A DNA stretch of 64,000 nucleotides from Thermoguttaceae bacterium (lineage in GTDB: Bacteria > Planctomycetota > Planctomycetia > Pirellulales > Thermoguttaceae), in assembly GCA_025060325.1 (NCBI GenBank), contig JANXBW010000001.1, forward strand, positions 375,697 to 439,696, given 5' to 3'. A model generated the notes under the pieces. It had not been told where the DNA came from. It made no database searches and saw only the letters and a list, made by a program, of their open reading frames with translations. Both the position numbers and the translations under genes were made by a program. Below are positions 56,495-64,000 of the stretch, in pieces (positions within the stretch are counted from its first letter, which is position 1; each line of letters starts with the position of its first letter).

Positions 56495-57268
56495 ATGGTC
56501 TTAAGCAACGAAGGAGCCGTTGACACCCCTCCCGGCCAAGAAAAGGCCCAGGAGCTCCCTGTGCCCCTGGAAAAACGTCCGCGTCACATTGCGATCATCA
56601 TGGACGGTAATGGGAGGTGGGCGGCGCAGAGGGGTTGGCCCCGGATTGAAGGCCATCGTCGCGGCGTCCAGGCTGTTGGTCGCGTGGTGCGGGCCTGCGT
56701 TCGCTGGCAAATCCCGTTTTTGACGCTTTATTGTCTCTCGAGCGAAAATTGGAAGCGCCCGCCTCAGGAGCTATCGGCTTTAATGGAACTTCTGGGGCAA
56801 TTCATGGTTGAGGCGCGCCGGGAAATTCTTCGACAGAACATCCGGTTGCGAATCCTTGGCCGAAGGGAAGGGATTCCCGATCACGTTCTGCGGGAAATGG
56901 ACAAAACGGTTTCCCTTTCCGCGGAGAACAGGGGCCTTTGCTTATCCCTGGCCATCAACTACGGGGGTCGATCCGAGCTGGTTGACGCGGTGCGGACCAT
57001 TGTAAACAAGGTGCGCGCTGGGAAACTCGACCCGGACCAAATCAACGATCAAGTCATATCTGATCATCTTTACACTTCTGGGTTACCTGATCCTGATCTT
57101 CTTATCCGTACCGCCGGCGAAATGCGGGTTAGCAACTTTCTGCTTTGGCAGATTAGCTATGCGGAGCTGTGGGTAACGCAGGATTGCTGGCCCGACTTCA
57201 CGGAGGAACACCTTCGCCAAGCCATTTGCGATTACGCCCAGCGCGTTCGGCGGTTCGGCGGCCTATAA
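56495..57268 (+). CDS. uppS: Isoprenyl transferase (undecaprenyl diphosphate synthase)
   Basis: 257 residues. It makes the C55 carrier lipid for peptidoglycan and other envelope polymers from FPP and IPP. IIMDGNGRWA (catalytic Asp), EGHRRGVQAV, SSENWKRP, and RTAGEMRVSNFLLWQISYAE (IPP-binding) are all there. A charged leader of about 25 residues precedes the usual start. It is followed, after 400 bases, by cdsA, the usual neighbour of uppS in many bacteria; dxr and rseP, which often come next, are not present here. Confidence 0.96.
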   Translation: MVLSNEGAVDTPPGQEKAQELPVPLEKRPRHIAIIMDGNGRWAAQRGWPRIEGHRRGVQAVGRVVRACVRWQIPFLTLYCLSSENWKRPPQELSALMELLGQFMVEARREILRQNIRLRILGRREGIPDHVLREMDKTVSLSAENRGLCLSLAINYGGRSELVDAVRTIVNKVRAGKLDPDQINDQVISDHLYTSGLPDPDLLIRTAGEMRVSNFLLWQISYAELWVTQDCWPDFTEEHLRQAICDYAQRVRRFGGL

Positions 57269-57676
57269 AAGCGAGAGGCCTTGCCCGATGGGAAGAATAC
57301 TCCCTGCCCCCACCGGCGGAAGACCTATTGCGCAAAATCCTCCTCGCAATTCGCCATCGCATGTGTGCTCCGCCACCACTCCTAGAGAAAGCAACGCCCA
57401 AAGTGGTAAGATGGCTTCCGGCCTAGTGCAGGGCCAAAGCGGACGTGGCCGGGCAGGCCGTGCGCCGCGTCGGGCGGGGATGCCGCTTCAACTGGTGCTT
57501 GACTGAGCCACCGGGGCATCGGGTGACAGAAAGAGGTCGCCTCGGCCGAGCGGCTGCCTAAATACTCGCCCCAAGCCGCAATCGCCGGTCGGCTTGCACA
57601 TTGCTAGAGGCTTGCCTACGGTCGCTTACGAAGAAGCCCCTGACCACAACCTTTGATCCGCCATTTGCTTGATAGG
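57269..57676. other. Spacer between uppS and cdsA
   Basis: About 400 bases, long for the usual uppS-cdsA pair, so cdsA may have its own promoter. No gene; small open frames are shadows. Confidence 0.4.
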
Positions 57677-58639
57677 ATGTTCCCAGCGATTGAAACTCAG
57701 GCCAAAGCTGATGAGCCCTCCGCACCGCCAACCCGCGATGACTTATCGCGTCGGGTGGTCGTCGGAACCTCTCTGGCCGGCTTCCTTTTGGCGGTGTGTT
57801 ACGGAGATTATTGGCTGGAGATCTTGTTGGACATTCCCGGAGTGGCCCTGTTCCCTGTGCTCATGGTCTTCGCCATGGCGGCCACTCGGGAAATCCTCGA
57901 GCTAACCGTCGCAGGCGGCGTTCGGCCTATTCCCTGGGTGGTGTACTCGTCGTGTGCCTTGGTGATTTGCAGCAGCTGGTTCACGCCTCTCTGGTACCGG
58001 TTCGCCAGAACCCTCTATGAGCGCTGGCACACCTCGCCCAGTGACTGGACGCTTTTCGCGCTTGCTTCAGGGATGATGCTGGTCTTCATCGCTGAAATGA
58101 GACGATACACCCGGCCGGGGGGAATCACGGTTAACGTCGCGTCTTCGGTCCTGGCGATGCTCTACATCGGTCTATTGTTTAGTTTCTTAGTACAGATTCG
58201 AATTGTGTGGGGACTTCGGGCCCTTTTGGCAACTCTTATCGCTGTGAAATTTGGAGACACAGCCGCTTACATCGTGGGCAAAGCTATTGGACGAAGCAAA
58301 CTTGCCCCAGGGCTTAGCCCTAAAAAAACGGTCGAAGGCGCCCTGGGCGCTGTGGCCGCCTCTTGCTTTGGCTCCTGGCTTGCCCTGAGTGTTCTCATGC
58401 CAGCCCCCACTGGAAGTTCCACTTTGGCGCCCAGCTGGGGCTGGCTTCCTTTTGGCATTTTGGTGGGGATCTTCGGGATCCTGGGCGATCTGGCCGAATC
58501 TCTCATCAAGCGCGATGTGGCCCGGAAAGATTCCGGAACGCTCATCCCGGGGTTTGGCGGCGTGCTTGACTTAGTCGACAGCGTCCTAATCAGCTCGCCC
58601 GTGGCCTACGCTTGCTGGGCGTTTGGCCTGGTGGGATAG
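57677..58639 (+). CDS. cdsA: Phosphatidate cytidylyltransferase
   Basis: 320 residues from the ATG at 57677; a TTG 24 bases earlier is possible. It converts phosphatidic acid and CTP to CDP-diacylglycerol, the branch point for phospholipids. There are about seven hydrophobic segments, the first at DLSRRVVVGTSLAGFLLAVC. The family signature is near the end: SLIKRDVARKDSGTLIPGFG followed by GVLDLVDSVLISSPVAY. The Lys-Asp pair is kept; PGFGG replaces the commoner PGHGG, a variant also seen in other members. It follows uppS, as is common. Confidence 0.94.
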   Translation: MFPAIETQAKADEPSAPPTRDDLSRRVVVGTSLAGFLLAVCYGDYWLEILLDIPGVALFPVLMVFAMAATREILELTVAGGVRPIPWVVYSSCALVICSSWFTPLWYRFARTLYERWHTSPSDWTLFALASGMMLVFIAEMRRYTRPGGITVNVASSVLAMLYIGLLFSFLVQIRIVWGLRALLATLIAVKFGDTAAYIVGKAIGRSKLAPGLSPKKTVEGALGAVAASCFGSWLALSVLMPAPTGSSTLAPSWGWLPFGILVGIFGILGDLAESLIKRDVARKDSGTLIPGFGGVLDLVDSVLISSPVAYACWAFGLVG

Positions 58640-59613
58640 GATCTTAGTAAACAAGTGCCGCGGAGTGGTAGAAAAGCGATTCCCGCTAGCTCCCGGTTGT
58701 GTGAACCGTCGTTACCCTGGGCAACTGGCCGCTTTTTATGTACCCCTCACTCAAAACATATTGCTGGCGGTACCTACTCCGAACCTTACCGGGACTCGGG
58801 ACACCGGCGATGACTGATACGGTGACGATCGAGTGGTTTAAGTCCGTCGTGTACAAATTACGGGTCGATGCGTGAACATCTTTATCGGCGAGCCTAAGAC
58901 CGGCAGGTCCGATATCCTCGAGGCACCGGGCCTTATTTCCTAGGTCGGGTGGGGTGGCCAAATTTCGAGTTCGTCCGCGCCGCGTTTCTTTAAGAGCTTT
59001 TGGCGACTTGCTGACAGATTGGCAGGTATGGATTTCGGTTACGGGACTTCCTAGCGGCAACTCGGCTTTGGGTTTCTTTGGCGGCCAAACTATTTTTCCA
59101 GTCGACGAAGGAAAGGTAGACCTAATCGCAGGGTTTAGTTTCTTGACAGCGGTACTCAGTGCGGCAAGTAAACTTAAGCCGTTTTGCAGATGTCGTTTTC
59201 GTAGCTTTAAGGACTCTCAACCGCCCATCGGAGGTAGCCCGAAACCGCCGGCCGGTGAGAATTTCCTCGGTGTTATCCTCCGCTCCGAAAACCTCCGCAA
59301 CTGGGTGGGCAACTTTTTGAACCATTTGGTTATACGCCAGTCATTGTTGATCCACAACGCGCGGCAAACGGGCAGACCTTTAATAAACGTTGGCGCCCAA
59401 ACGACCTTCGCCTAGTGTCTGGCACTCTAAGAATCGGAACTCCCTCGTGCCCCCTGAAAAACCCATGCGAAAAAAGCCGCCGTGCGAATGTATAAAGTAA
59501 ACAAATTTACAGCATCCTCCCTCTGCTACTTTACCACCCAGTTTACGCGATCTTGATAAACTGCCCGCGTTCCCTGGGTGTTTCAAACTCCTTTATTTCA
59601 GATTGGCCCGGCG
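58640..59613. other. Nearly 1 kb convergent gap
   Basis: Lies between cdsA (plus) and glpK (minus). The frame at 58954-59415 has no recognisable family or ribosome site. No terminator with a clear T-run was found. Confidence 0.4.
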
Positions 59614-61116
59614 CTAACAGGTTTCCGGGGTCGCCCAGCTACGGGTACGGTAAACGGCCTCGCACCACCGGCGATAGCGCTCCGACCTCTGGTTGGCGTC
59701 CATCTGCGGCAAGAATTCTCGATCAAGCGCCCACAGGTTGCTAAGACTTTCCTCTGACTCCCAAAATCCTACGGCCAAGCCGGCCAGGAAGGCTGCTCCA
59801 AGCGCTGTTGTCTCGCGAACTTTGGGCCGGCGCACCGGCACGCCAAGGATGTCCGCTTGGAACTGCATGAGCATATTGTTGACCGATGCCCCTCCGTCGA
59901 CGCGCAGGGTCTGAAGCCGGATGTCGGAATCCTTCTCCATCGCCTCAACTAAATCCTTCGTCTGGTAGGCCATAGACTCCAAAGCGGCACGAGCAATGTG
60001 GCCGGCTGTGCTGCTGCGGCTCAGCCCAAGAATAGCCCCCCGAGCATACGGGTCCCAGTAGGGGGCGCCCAGCCCCACAAACGCAGGCACAAAGTACACA
60101 CCTCCACTATCTGGAACGGTGGCGGCAAGGCTTTCCACATCGGCCGAGGCTTTTATCAGCCCCAAATTGTCCCGAAGCCACTGCACCACAGCGCCGGCAA
60201 CAAACACGGACCCCTCAAGACAATAAGTCACCTTGTTGTTTACCTGCCAGCCGATGGTCGTAAGAAGATTATTCGTTGAAGCAACCGGCCGCGTACCGGT
60301 ATTCATCAACAAGAAACAGCCAGTTCCATAGGTGTTTTTGGCGTCCCCTGGCTGGAAGCAAGTTTGGCCAAATGTCGCCGCCTGCTGATCGCCAGCTATA
60401 CCCGCAATCGGAATTTCCTCCCCGAATATTTCCCGAGAGGTCACGCCCACCATTCCACTGGACGGACACACCTGCGGTAATATCGCCGACGGAATTCCCA
60501 TCGCCCGGAGAAGTTCCCCATCCCACTGGAGCGTGTGGATATTAAAGAACATCGTGCGGCTTGCGTTGCTAGGGTCGGTGACATGGCACTTGCCACCGGA
60601 AAGCCGCCAGATAAGCCATGTATCCACGGTGCCGAACAAAACCTCGCCCCGCTCGCACCGTCTGCGCAGGCCATCCACGCTTTCCAGGAGATAGGCCACT
60701 TTGCTTGCGGAAAAATACGGATCAACAACTAGCCCAGTGCGCCGGCGAACAACCACTTCCAGTCCCTCTGTCTTCCACCGCTGGCAGATTGGCGCGCTTA
60801 CGCGGCTTTGCCAAACAATGGCGTTAGCCACGGGCTTACCGGTCGCTCGGTCCCAAAGGATTGTGGTTTCTCTTTGATTGGTAACGCCCAACGCGGCCAC
60901 CTGCCGCGGGGAAATCTCCGCCCGAGCGATTGCCTCCCGAGCTACCCGGAGTTGGGTGTGCCAGATTGCCTCCGGATCATGCTCCACTATTCCCGGTGCC
61001 GGGAGGATTTGCGGAAGCTCCTGCTGCGCGCTTGCAACGGGCCGGCCATTTCGATCAAATAAGATCGCCCGCGACGAAGTGGTACCTTGGTCGAGAGCAA
61101 GAATGAATTGCTCCAT
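59614..61116 (-). CDS. glpK: Glycerol kinase
   Basis: 500 residues from the ATG at 61116. It phosphorylates glycerol to sn-glycerol 3-phosphate. [16 protein letters not shown] (start), [46 protein letters not shown], and [19 protein letters not shown] followed by [12 protein letters not shown] are intact, and the length is that of the family. No glpF or glpD is adjacent, so it stands alone. Glycerol 3-phosphate also feeds the lipid pathway in which cdsA acts, but the two genes are convergent. Confidence 0.97.
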   Translation of the reverse strand: MEQFILALDQGTTSSRAILFDRNGRPVASAQQELPQILPAPGIVEHDPEAIWHTQLRVAREAIARAEISPRQVAALGVTNQRETTILWDRATGKPVANAIVWQSRVSAPICQRWKTEGLEVVVRRRTGLVVDPYFSASKVAYLLESVDGLRRRCERGEVLFGTVDTWLIWRLSGGKCHVTDPSNASRTMFFNIHTLQWDGELLRAMGIPSAILPQVCPSSGMVGVTSREIFGEEIPIAGIAGDQQAATFGQTCFQPGDAKNTYGTGCFLLMNTGTRPVASTNNLLTTIGWQVNNKVTYCLEGSVFVAGAVVQWLRDNLGLIKASADVESLAATVPDSGGVYFVPAFVGLGAPYWDPYARGAILGLSRSSTAGHIARAALESMAYQTKDLVEAMEKDSDIRLQTLRVDGGASVNNMLMQFQADILGVPVRRPKVRETTALGAAFLAGLAVGFWESEESLSNLWALDREFLPQMDANQRSERYRRWCEAVYRTRSWATPETC

Positions 61117-61417
61117 CAGTCCTTTGACCTCCCTAAAGCTTCAAGGTGCCAGTTTGTCAATCGTTTACATAGTGGGTTTGGCCAATGTACCACGGGGTCA
61201 CTGTCAGGGCAACGGAGGCCACATAGCCCCGGAAGCTGTCAAGATCGGCAATAGACCCGGCATTGGCCTTGGCAGTATCCCGGTCCCGCCGGAGAAGCCT
61301 CCACAGCTTGGCCAAGCGGAGCAAGAAGGGTTCCCGCATAGAGGCCGGCCCTTGTTTACTTGTTCTGGCTTGGCTAAGGCCTAGAAAAAACTCTTTGCGA
61401 CAAAGGGAGTAGCTCCC
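61117..61417. other. Divergent promoter region glpK / glycosidase-like gene
   Basis: Short region upstream of both neighbours. No operator could be recognised. Confidence 0.4.
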
Positions 61418-63862
61418 ATGAAGTTTTGGCAAAGCGTGCTCCAAGGCTCAGCCTTTAGGTACACACTCTCCGCGGTGGGGGCGGCGCTGGCTGCCATTGT
61501 CGGCTACGTGGCGGTCATCGTTGAACCCGGCCCAGCACTTAGCCAACAAACGCCAGCTACCCCGACCAATCAAAACCTGCTGGCCGAGGGTGATTTTGAA
61601 AGCGATCCCCGACAGTGGGTCACCTTGTGGAGCCGGGAGAGTGGGGCAGCGAGCCTTTCCCTCGATAGTGGGCGGTCCTTTTCGGGGGCCAAAGCAATCC
61701 GGATTGAACACACCGCCCAATCAGACTGGAGCCTGCAGCTGGGGCAACCGCAACCGGTGCAGCCCGGTGATGTTTACGAAATGACCGCAGCCGTGTGGGC
61801 CGAAGGTTCAGGCAATGTGGCCATCTGCGGCGTTCTTGGAGACCAGTCTGACCAGGTGCTGCACTGGAGTTATGGCGAGAAGTCCACAAGCCAGACCCTC
61901 GGCTGGCAAGTACTTTCGACCCGTATGATCATTCCGCCCGGGGTGGCGACACTCACGCCTCGGCTAATTGGACGAGGACCAGCCAAGGTTTGGGCCGATG
62001 CAATTACCTTAAAGCTTGTGGACAAAAAGACATTCCCGCGCCCGGAGGAACTACCCGAAAAGCTGACATTAGCCAACGAGCTTGTCACAGTCGAGCTTCT
62101 ACCGCGGGATCTGAGTTTTGTCTTCTCGGATAAGCGAAACGGACTAAACTGGCGCACTCGACCGACAGTGCAACAACTTATCCCTATTTCGTTTGAAAAG
62201 AAGGATGGCGTCATCCTCGGAGCGGTGTTCCATCTTACAAATGGTCTTGAGCTAACCGTGCAAATTACGCTCGAGGCTAAGTCGCCAGAGCTTCTCATCG
62301 AACTAGCTGCCACTGGCCCGATGACAGAGTCCGTCAATTTTCCTGGGTCCTTCGTCACCTCCCCGGGCCAGTTCCTTATCCTGCCGGTAAACGAAGGAAT
62401 AAGCTACCCCGTCGATGATAAGACCATTTCGCCGATGGAGTACCACCTTTACGGTGGCCATGGTCTATGCATGGCCTGGTGGGGAATAACCGATCTAACT
62501 TCGGGGATTATGGCGATCGTAGAAACCCCGGATGATGCCCATGTGCGTGTGCCGCGTGTTGACGGTCTTCTTACCCTGGCCCCGCGGTGGATCGCCCAAA
62601 AGGGTGCATTCGGTTATCCCAGACGTTTGCGGATCGTGCTTTTCGACCAAGGTGGCTATGTGGCGATGTGCAAACGCTACCGCCACTATGCAAAAGAGAT
62701 TGGGCTGTTTAAGACTTTGGAGGAAAAGCGGGCGGCAAATCCGAATGTGGACTTACTCATCGGGGCCGTAAACGTCTGGTGCTGGGACCAAGATCCGGTT
62801 CAGCTTTGCCGGGAAATGCAGGAGCTGGGGATCCGCCGCATTCTTTGGAGCAACCGTGCCCGGCCGGAACAAATCCAGGCCCTAAATCGGATGAATGTGC
62901 TCACAAGCCGTTACGACATCTATCAGGATGTGATGGACCCGGCAAACTTCCCAAAATTGCGGGGAATTCACCGTGATTGGCCCACAGAGGCCTGGCCAAA
63001 AGACATTATTCTCGATGCCCGGGGAAAGTGGATCCCAGGGTGGGAGGTGCTGGGAAAAGACGGGCAGTGGTACCCCTGTGGCGTGCTTTGTGACTCTCGG
63101 GCGATTGACTACGCAAGAAAACGTATCTTGCCGGAACTTGCCACGCATCCTTACCGCTGCCGATTTATTGACACCACCACCGCTACGCCTTGGCGAGAAT
63201 GTTATCACCCTGATCACCCGATGACACGCACACAAAGCAAAAAGTGGAAGATGGAGCTCCTACGCTTTGTTAGTGAGGAGTGTGGACTGGTAACCGGCTC
63301 GGAAACGGGCCATGATGCCGCCGTGCCATATGTCCACTATTTCGAGGGCATGATGAGTCTCGGCCCATACCGCGTGCCCGATGCTGGCAGGAACATGATC
63401 AAAATTTGGGATGAGGTCCCGGAACGGGTCGCCAAGTTTCAGACGGGGCACTACTACCGGTTACCTTTGTGGGAACTAGTCTATCACGACTGCGTGGTGG
63501 CGCACTGGTACTGGGGCGACTATAACAACAAGTTACCCAGCCTCTGGGATCGCCGCGATCTTTGGAATGCCCTGTACGGAACACCGCCTATGTTCATGTT
63601 TAGGAAGGACTTTTGGCAGGCCCATCGGGGTAGGTTCGTCCGCAGTTACCAGGTGGCAACCCCTGTAGCGCGGGCAACCGGCTATGTGGAAATGCTCTCT
63701 CACCGTTGGTTGACTGAGGACCATAGCGTACAACAAACCGAATTTGCCAACGGGGTCCGCGTGACAGTCAATTTCGGCGACAAACCATTCATCATGGAAG
63801 ACGGTTTTCGCCTTGAGCCTTTAAGCCACCGCTTTGAAGGCCTGCCAGCTGAACTCCCCTGA
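61418..63862 (+). CDS. Exported glycoside-hydrolase-like protein with N-terminal beta domain
   Basis: 814 residues. The first 45 residues hold a long hydrophobic export signal (LSAVGAALAAIVGYVAVIVE). Residues about 50-205 form a carbohydrate-binding-like beta sandwich (NLLAEGDFESDPRQWVTLW, GQPQPVQPGDVYEMTAAVW). After a second beta region comes a barrel-like part: DLLIGAVNVWCWDQDPVQLC, IRRILWSN, CRFIDTTTATPWRECY and GSETGHDAAVPYVHYFEGMM, with acidic residues at strand ends (the Asp of DTTT and the Glu of GSETGHD are candidate catalytic residues). This resembles GH101/DUF5696-type glycosidases. The substrate is unknown. It ends before 63863, with 138 bases left in the window. Confidence 0.82.
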   Translation: MKFWQSVLQGSAFRYTLSAVGAALAAIVGYVAVIVEPGPALSQQTPATPTNQNLLAEGDFESDPRQWVTLWSRESGAASLSLDSGRSFSGAKAIRIEHTAQSDWSLQLGQPQPVQPGDVYEMTAAVWAEGSGNVAICGVLGDQSDQVLHWSYGEKSTSQTLGWQVLSTRMIIPPGVATLTPRLIGRGPAKVWADAITLKLVDKKTFPRPEELPEKLTLANELVTVELLPRDLSFVFSDKRNGLNWRTRPTVQQLIPISFEKKDGVILGAVFHLTNGLELTVQITLEAKSPELLIELAATGPMTESVNFPGSFVTSPGQFLILPVNEGISYPVDDKTISPMEYHLYGGHGLCMAWWGITDLTSGIMAIVETPDDAHVRVPRVDGLLTLAPRWIAQKGAFGYPRRLRIVLFDQGGYVAMCKRYRHYAKEIGLFKTLEEKRAANPNVDLLIGAVNVWCWDQDPVQLCREMQELGIRRILWSNRARPEQIQALNRMNVLTSRYDIYQDVMDPANFPKLRGIHRDWPTEAWPKDIILDARGKWIPGWEVLGKDGQWYPCGVLCDSRAIDYARKRILPELATHPYRCRFIDTTTATPWRECYHPDHPMTRTQSKKWKMELLRFVSEECGLVTGSETGHDAAVPYVHYFEGMMSLGPYRVPDAGRNMIKIWDEVPERVAKFQTGHYYRLPLWELVYHDCVVAHWYWGDYNNKLPSLWDRRDLWNALYGTPPMFMFRKDFWQAHRGRFVRSYQVATPVARATGYVEMLSHRWLTEDHSVQQTEFANGVRVTVNFGDKPFIMEDGFRLEPLSHRFEGLPAELP

Positions 63863-64000
63863 GGCGTCGACAACTGCGCTTTCACCTTACCCGGCATAAC
63901 TCACCTCGGCCGAGCGCTTGACTGGCCGAAGCTGGGAAAGCGTTTTTGGGCCTGCCGAAGGATCCCTCGGAATGGTACAAGCCTATAACGGTCGCCGGAT

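Noticed and set aside
58954..59415. 153-residue plus-strand open frame
   Set aside because: No good start context, no family, mixed composition.

Overview
The window looks like chromosome of a planctomycete, probably a Pirellulales/Thermogutta-type bacterium. The reasons are an N-terminal DUF1559 pilin-like fragment, DUF1080 proteins, signal peptidases I with large inserted domains, a NifS/SPase I/LptB neighbourhood, a vWA/DUF58/BatA cluster with a very long coiled-coil protein, Tat-exported sugar-isomerase-like proteins, and a wide spread of GTG and TTG starts. No rRNA, transposase, integrase or phage gene was seen. Only about 35 genes are supportable in 64 kb; many gaps are 0.4 to 1.6 kb long and hold only shadow ORFs, so coding density is low for a bacterium. 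The taxonomic call is inference from gene families, not from a marker gene.

Layout. 1-963: no intact gene. 964-3527: DUF362 protein overlapping a polyferredoxin that joins a NapH-like membrane half to a MauM/NapG-like half. 4449-4521: tRNA-Cys(GCA). 5693-6010: decayed DUF1559 gene. 6464-9829: very large exported protein. 10225-13565: small coiled-coil protein, long NDK-family protein, pyrF. 13909-15099: protein with two alpha-CTD-like segments and a sigma-region-4-like helix-turn-helix. 15110-18681 (minus) and 19490-30992 (plus): a divergent envelope cluster with DUF58 and DUF4129 proteins on one side and two DUF1080 proteins, two vWA membrane proteins, a 1240-residue coiled-coil protein and a small exported protein on the other. 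This resembles MoxR-associated loci, but no MoxR ATPase lies in the window.

31198-34263: stand-alone LigD phosphoesterase domain and a DUF11-repeat lipoprotein. 35704-37292: hemE and a STAS protein. 37585-38397: OmpA-like lipoprotein. 39429-45668 (minus): HAD phosphatase, cyclase-family protein, Tat-exported isomerase-like protein, DJ-1/PfpI protein, citrate synthase, PfkB sugar kinase. 46309-52541 (minus): cysteine desulfurase, two tandem signal peptidases I that both carry a zinc-ribbon-like segment and a long beta-rich insert, then LptB.

53097-53390: small basic protein, followed by a 1.6 kb non-coding stretch with four hairpin-forming direct repeats at a 61-62 bp period separated by three unrelated 35-bp spacers, a CRISPR-like mini-array without cas genes. 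55036-58639: purA, uppS, cdsA. 59614-61116: glpK (minus). 61418-63862: exported glycoside-hydrolase-like protein.

Housekeeping genes (pyrF, hemE, gltA, purA, uppS, cdsA, glpK, nifS, lptB, lepB) are scattered singly between envelope and secreted-protein genes. The most unusual items are the repeat array, the paired modified signal peptidases, the alpha-CTD/sigma-4 mosaic protein, and the vWA cluster containing a DUF1080 tandem pair.
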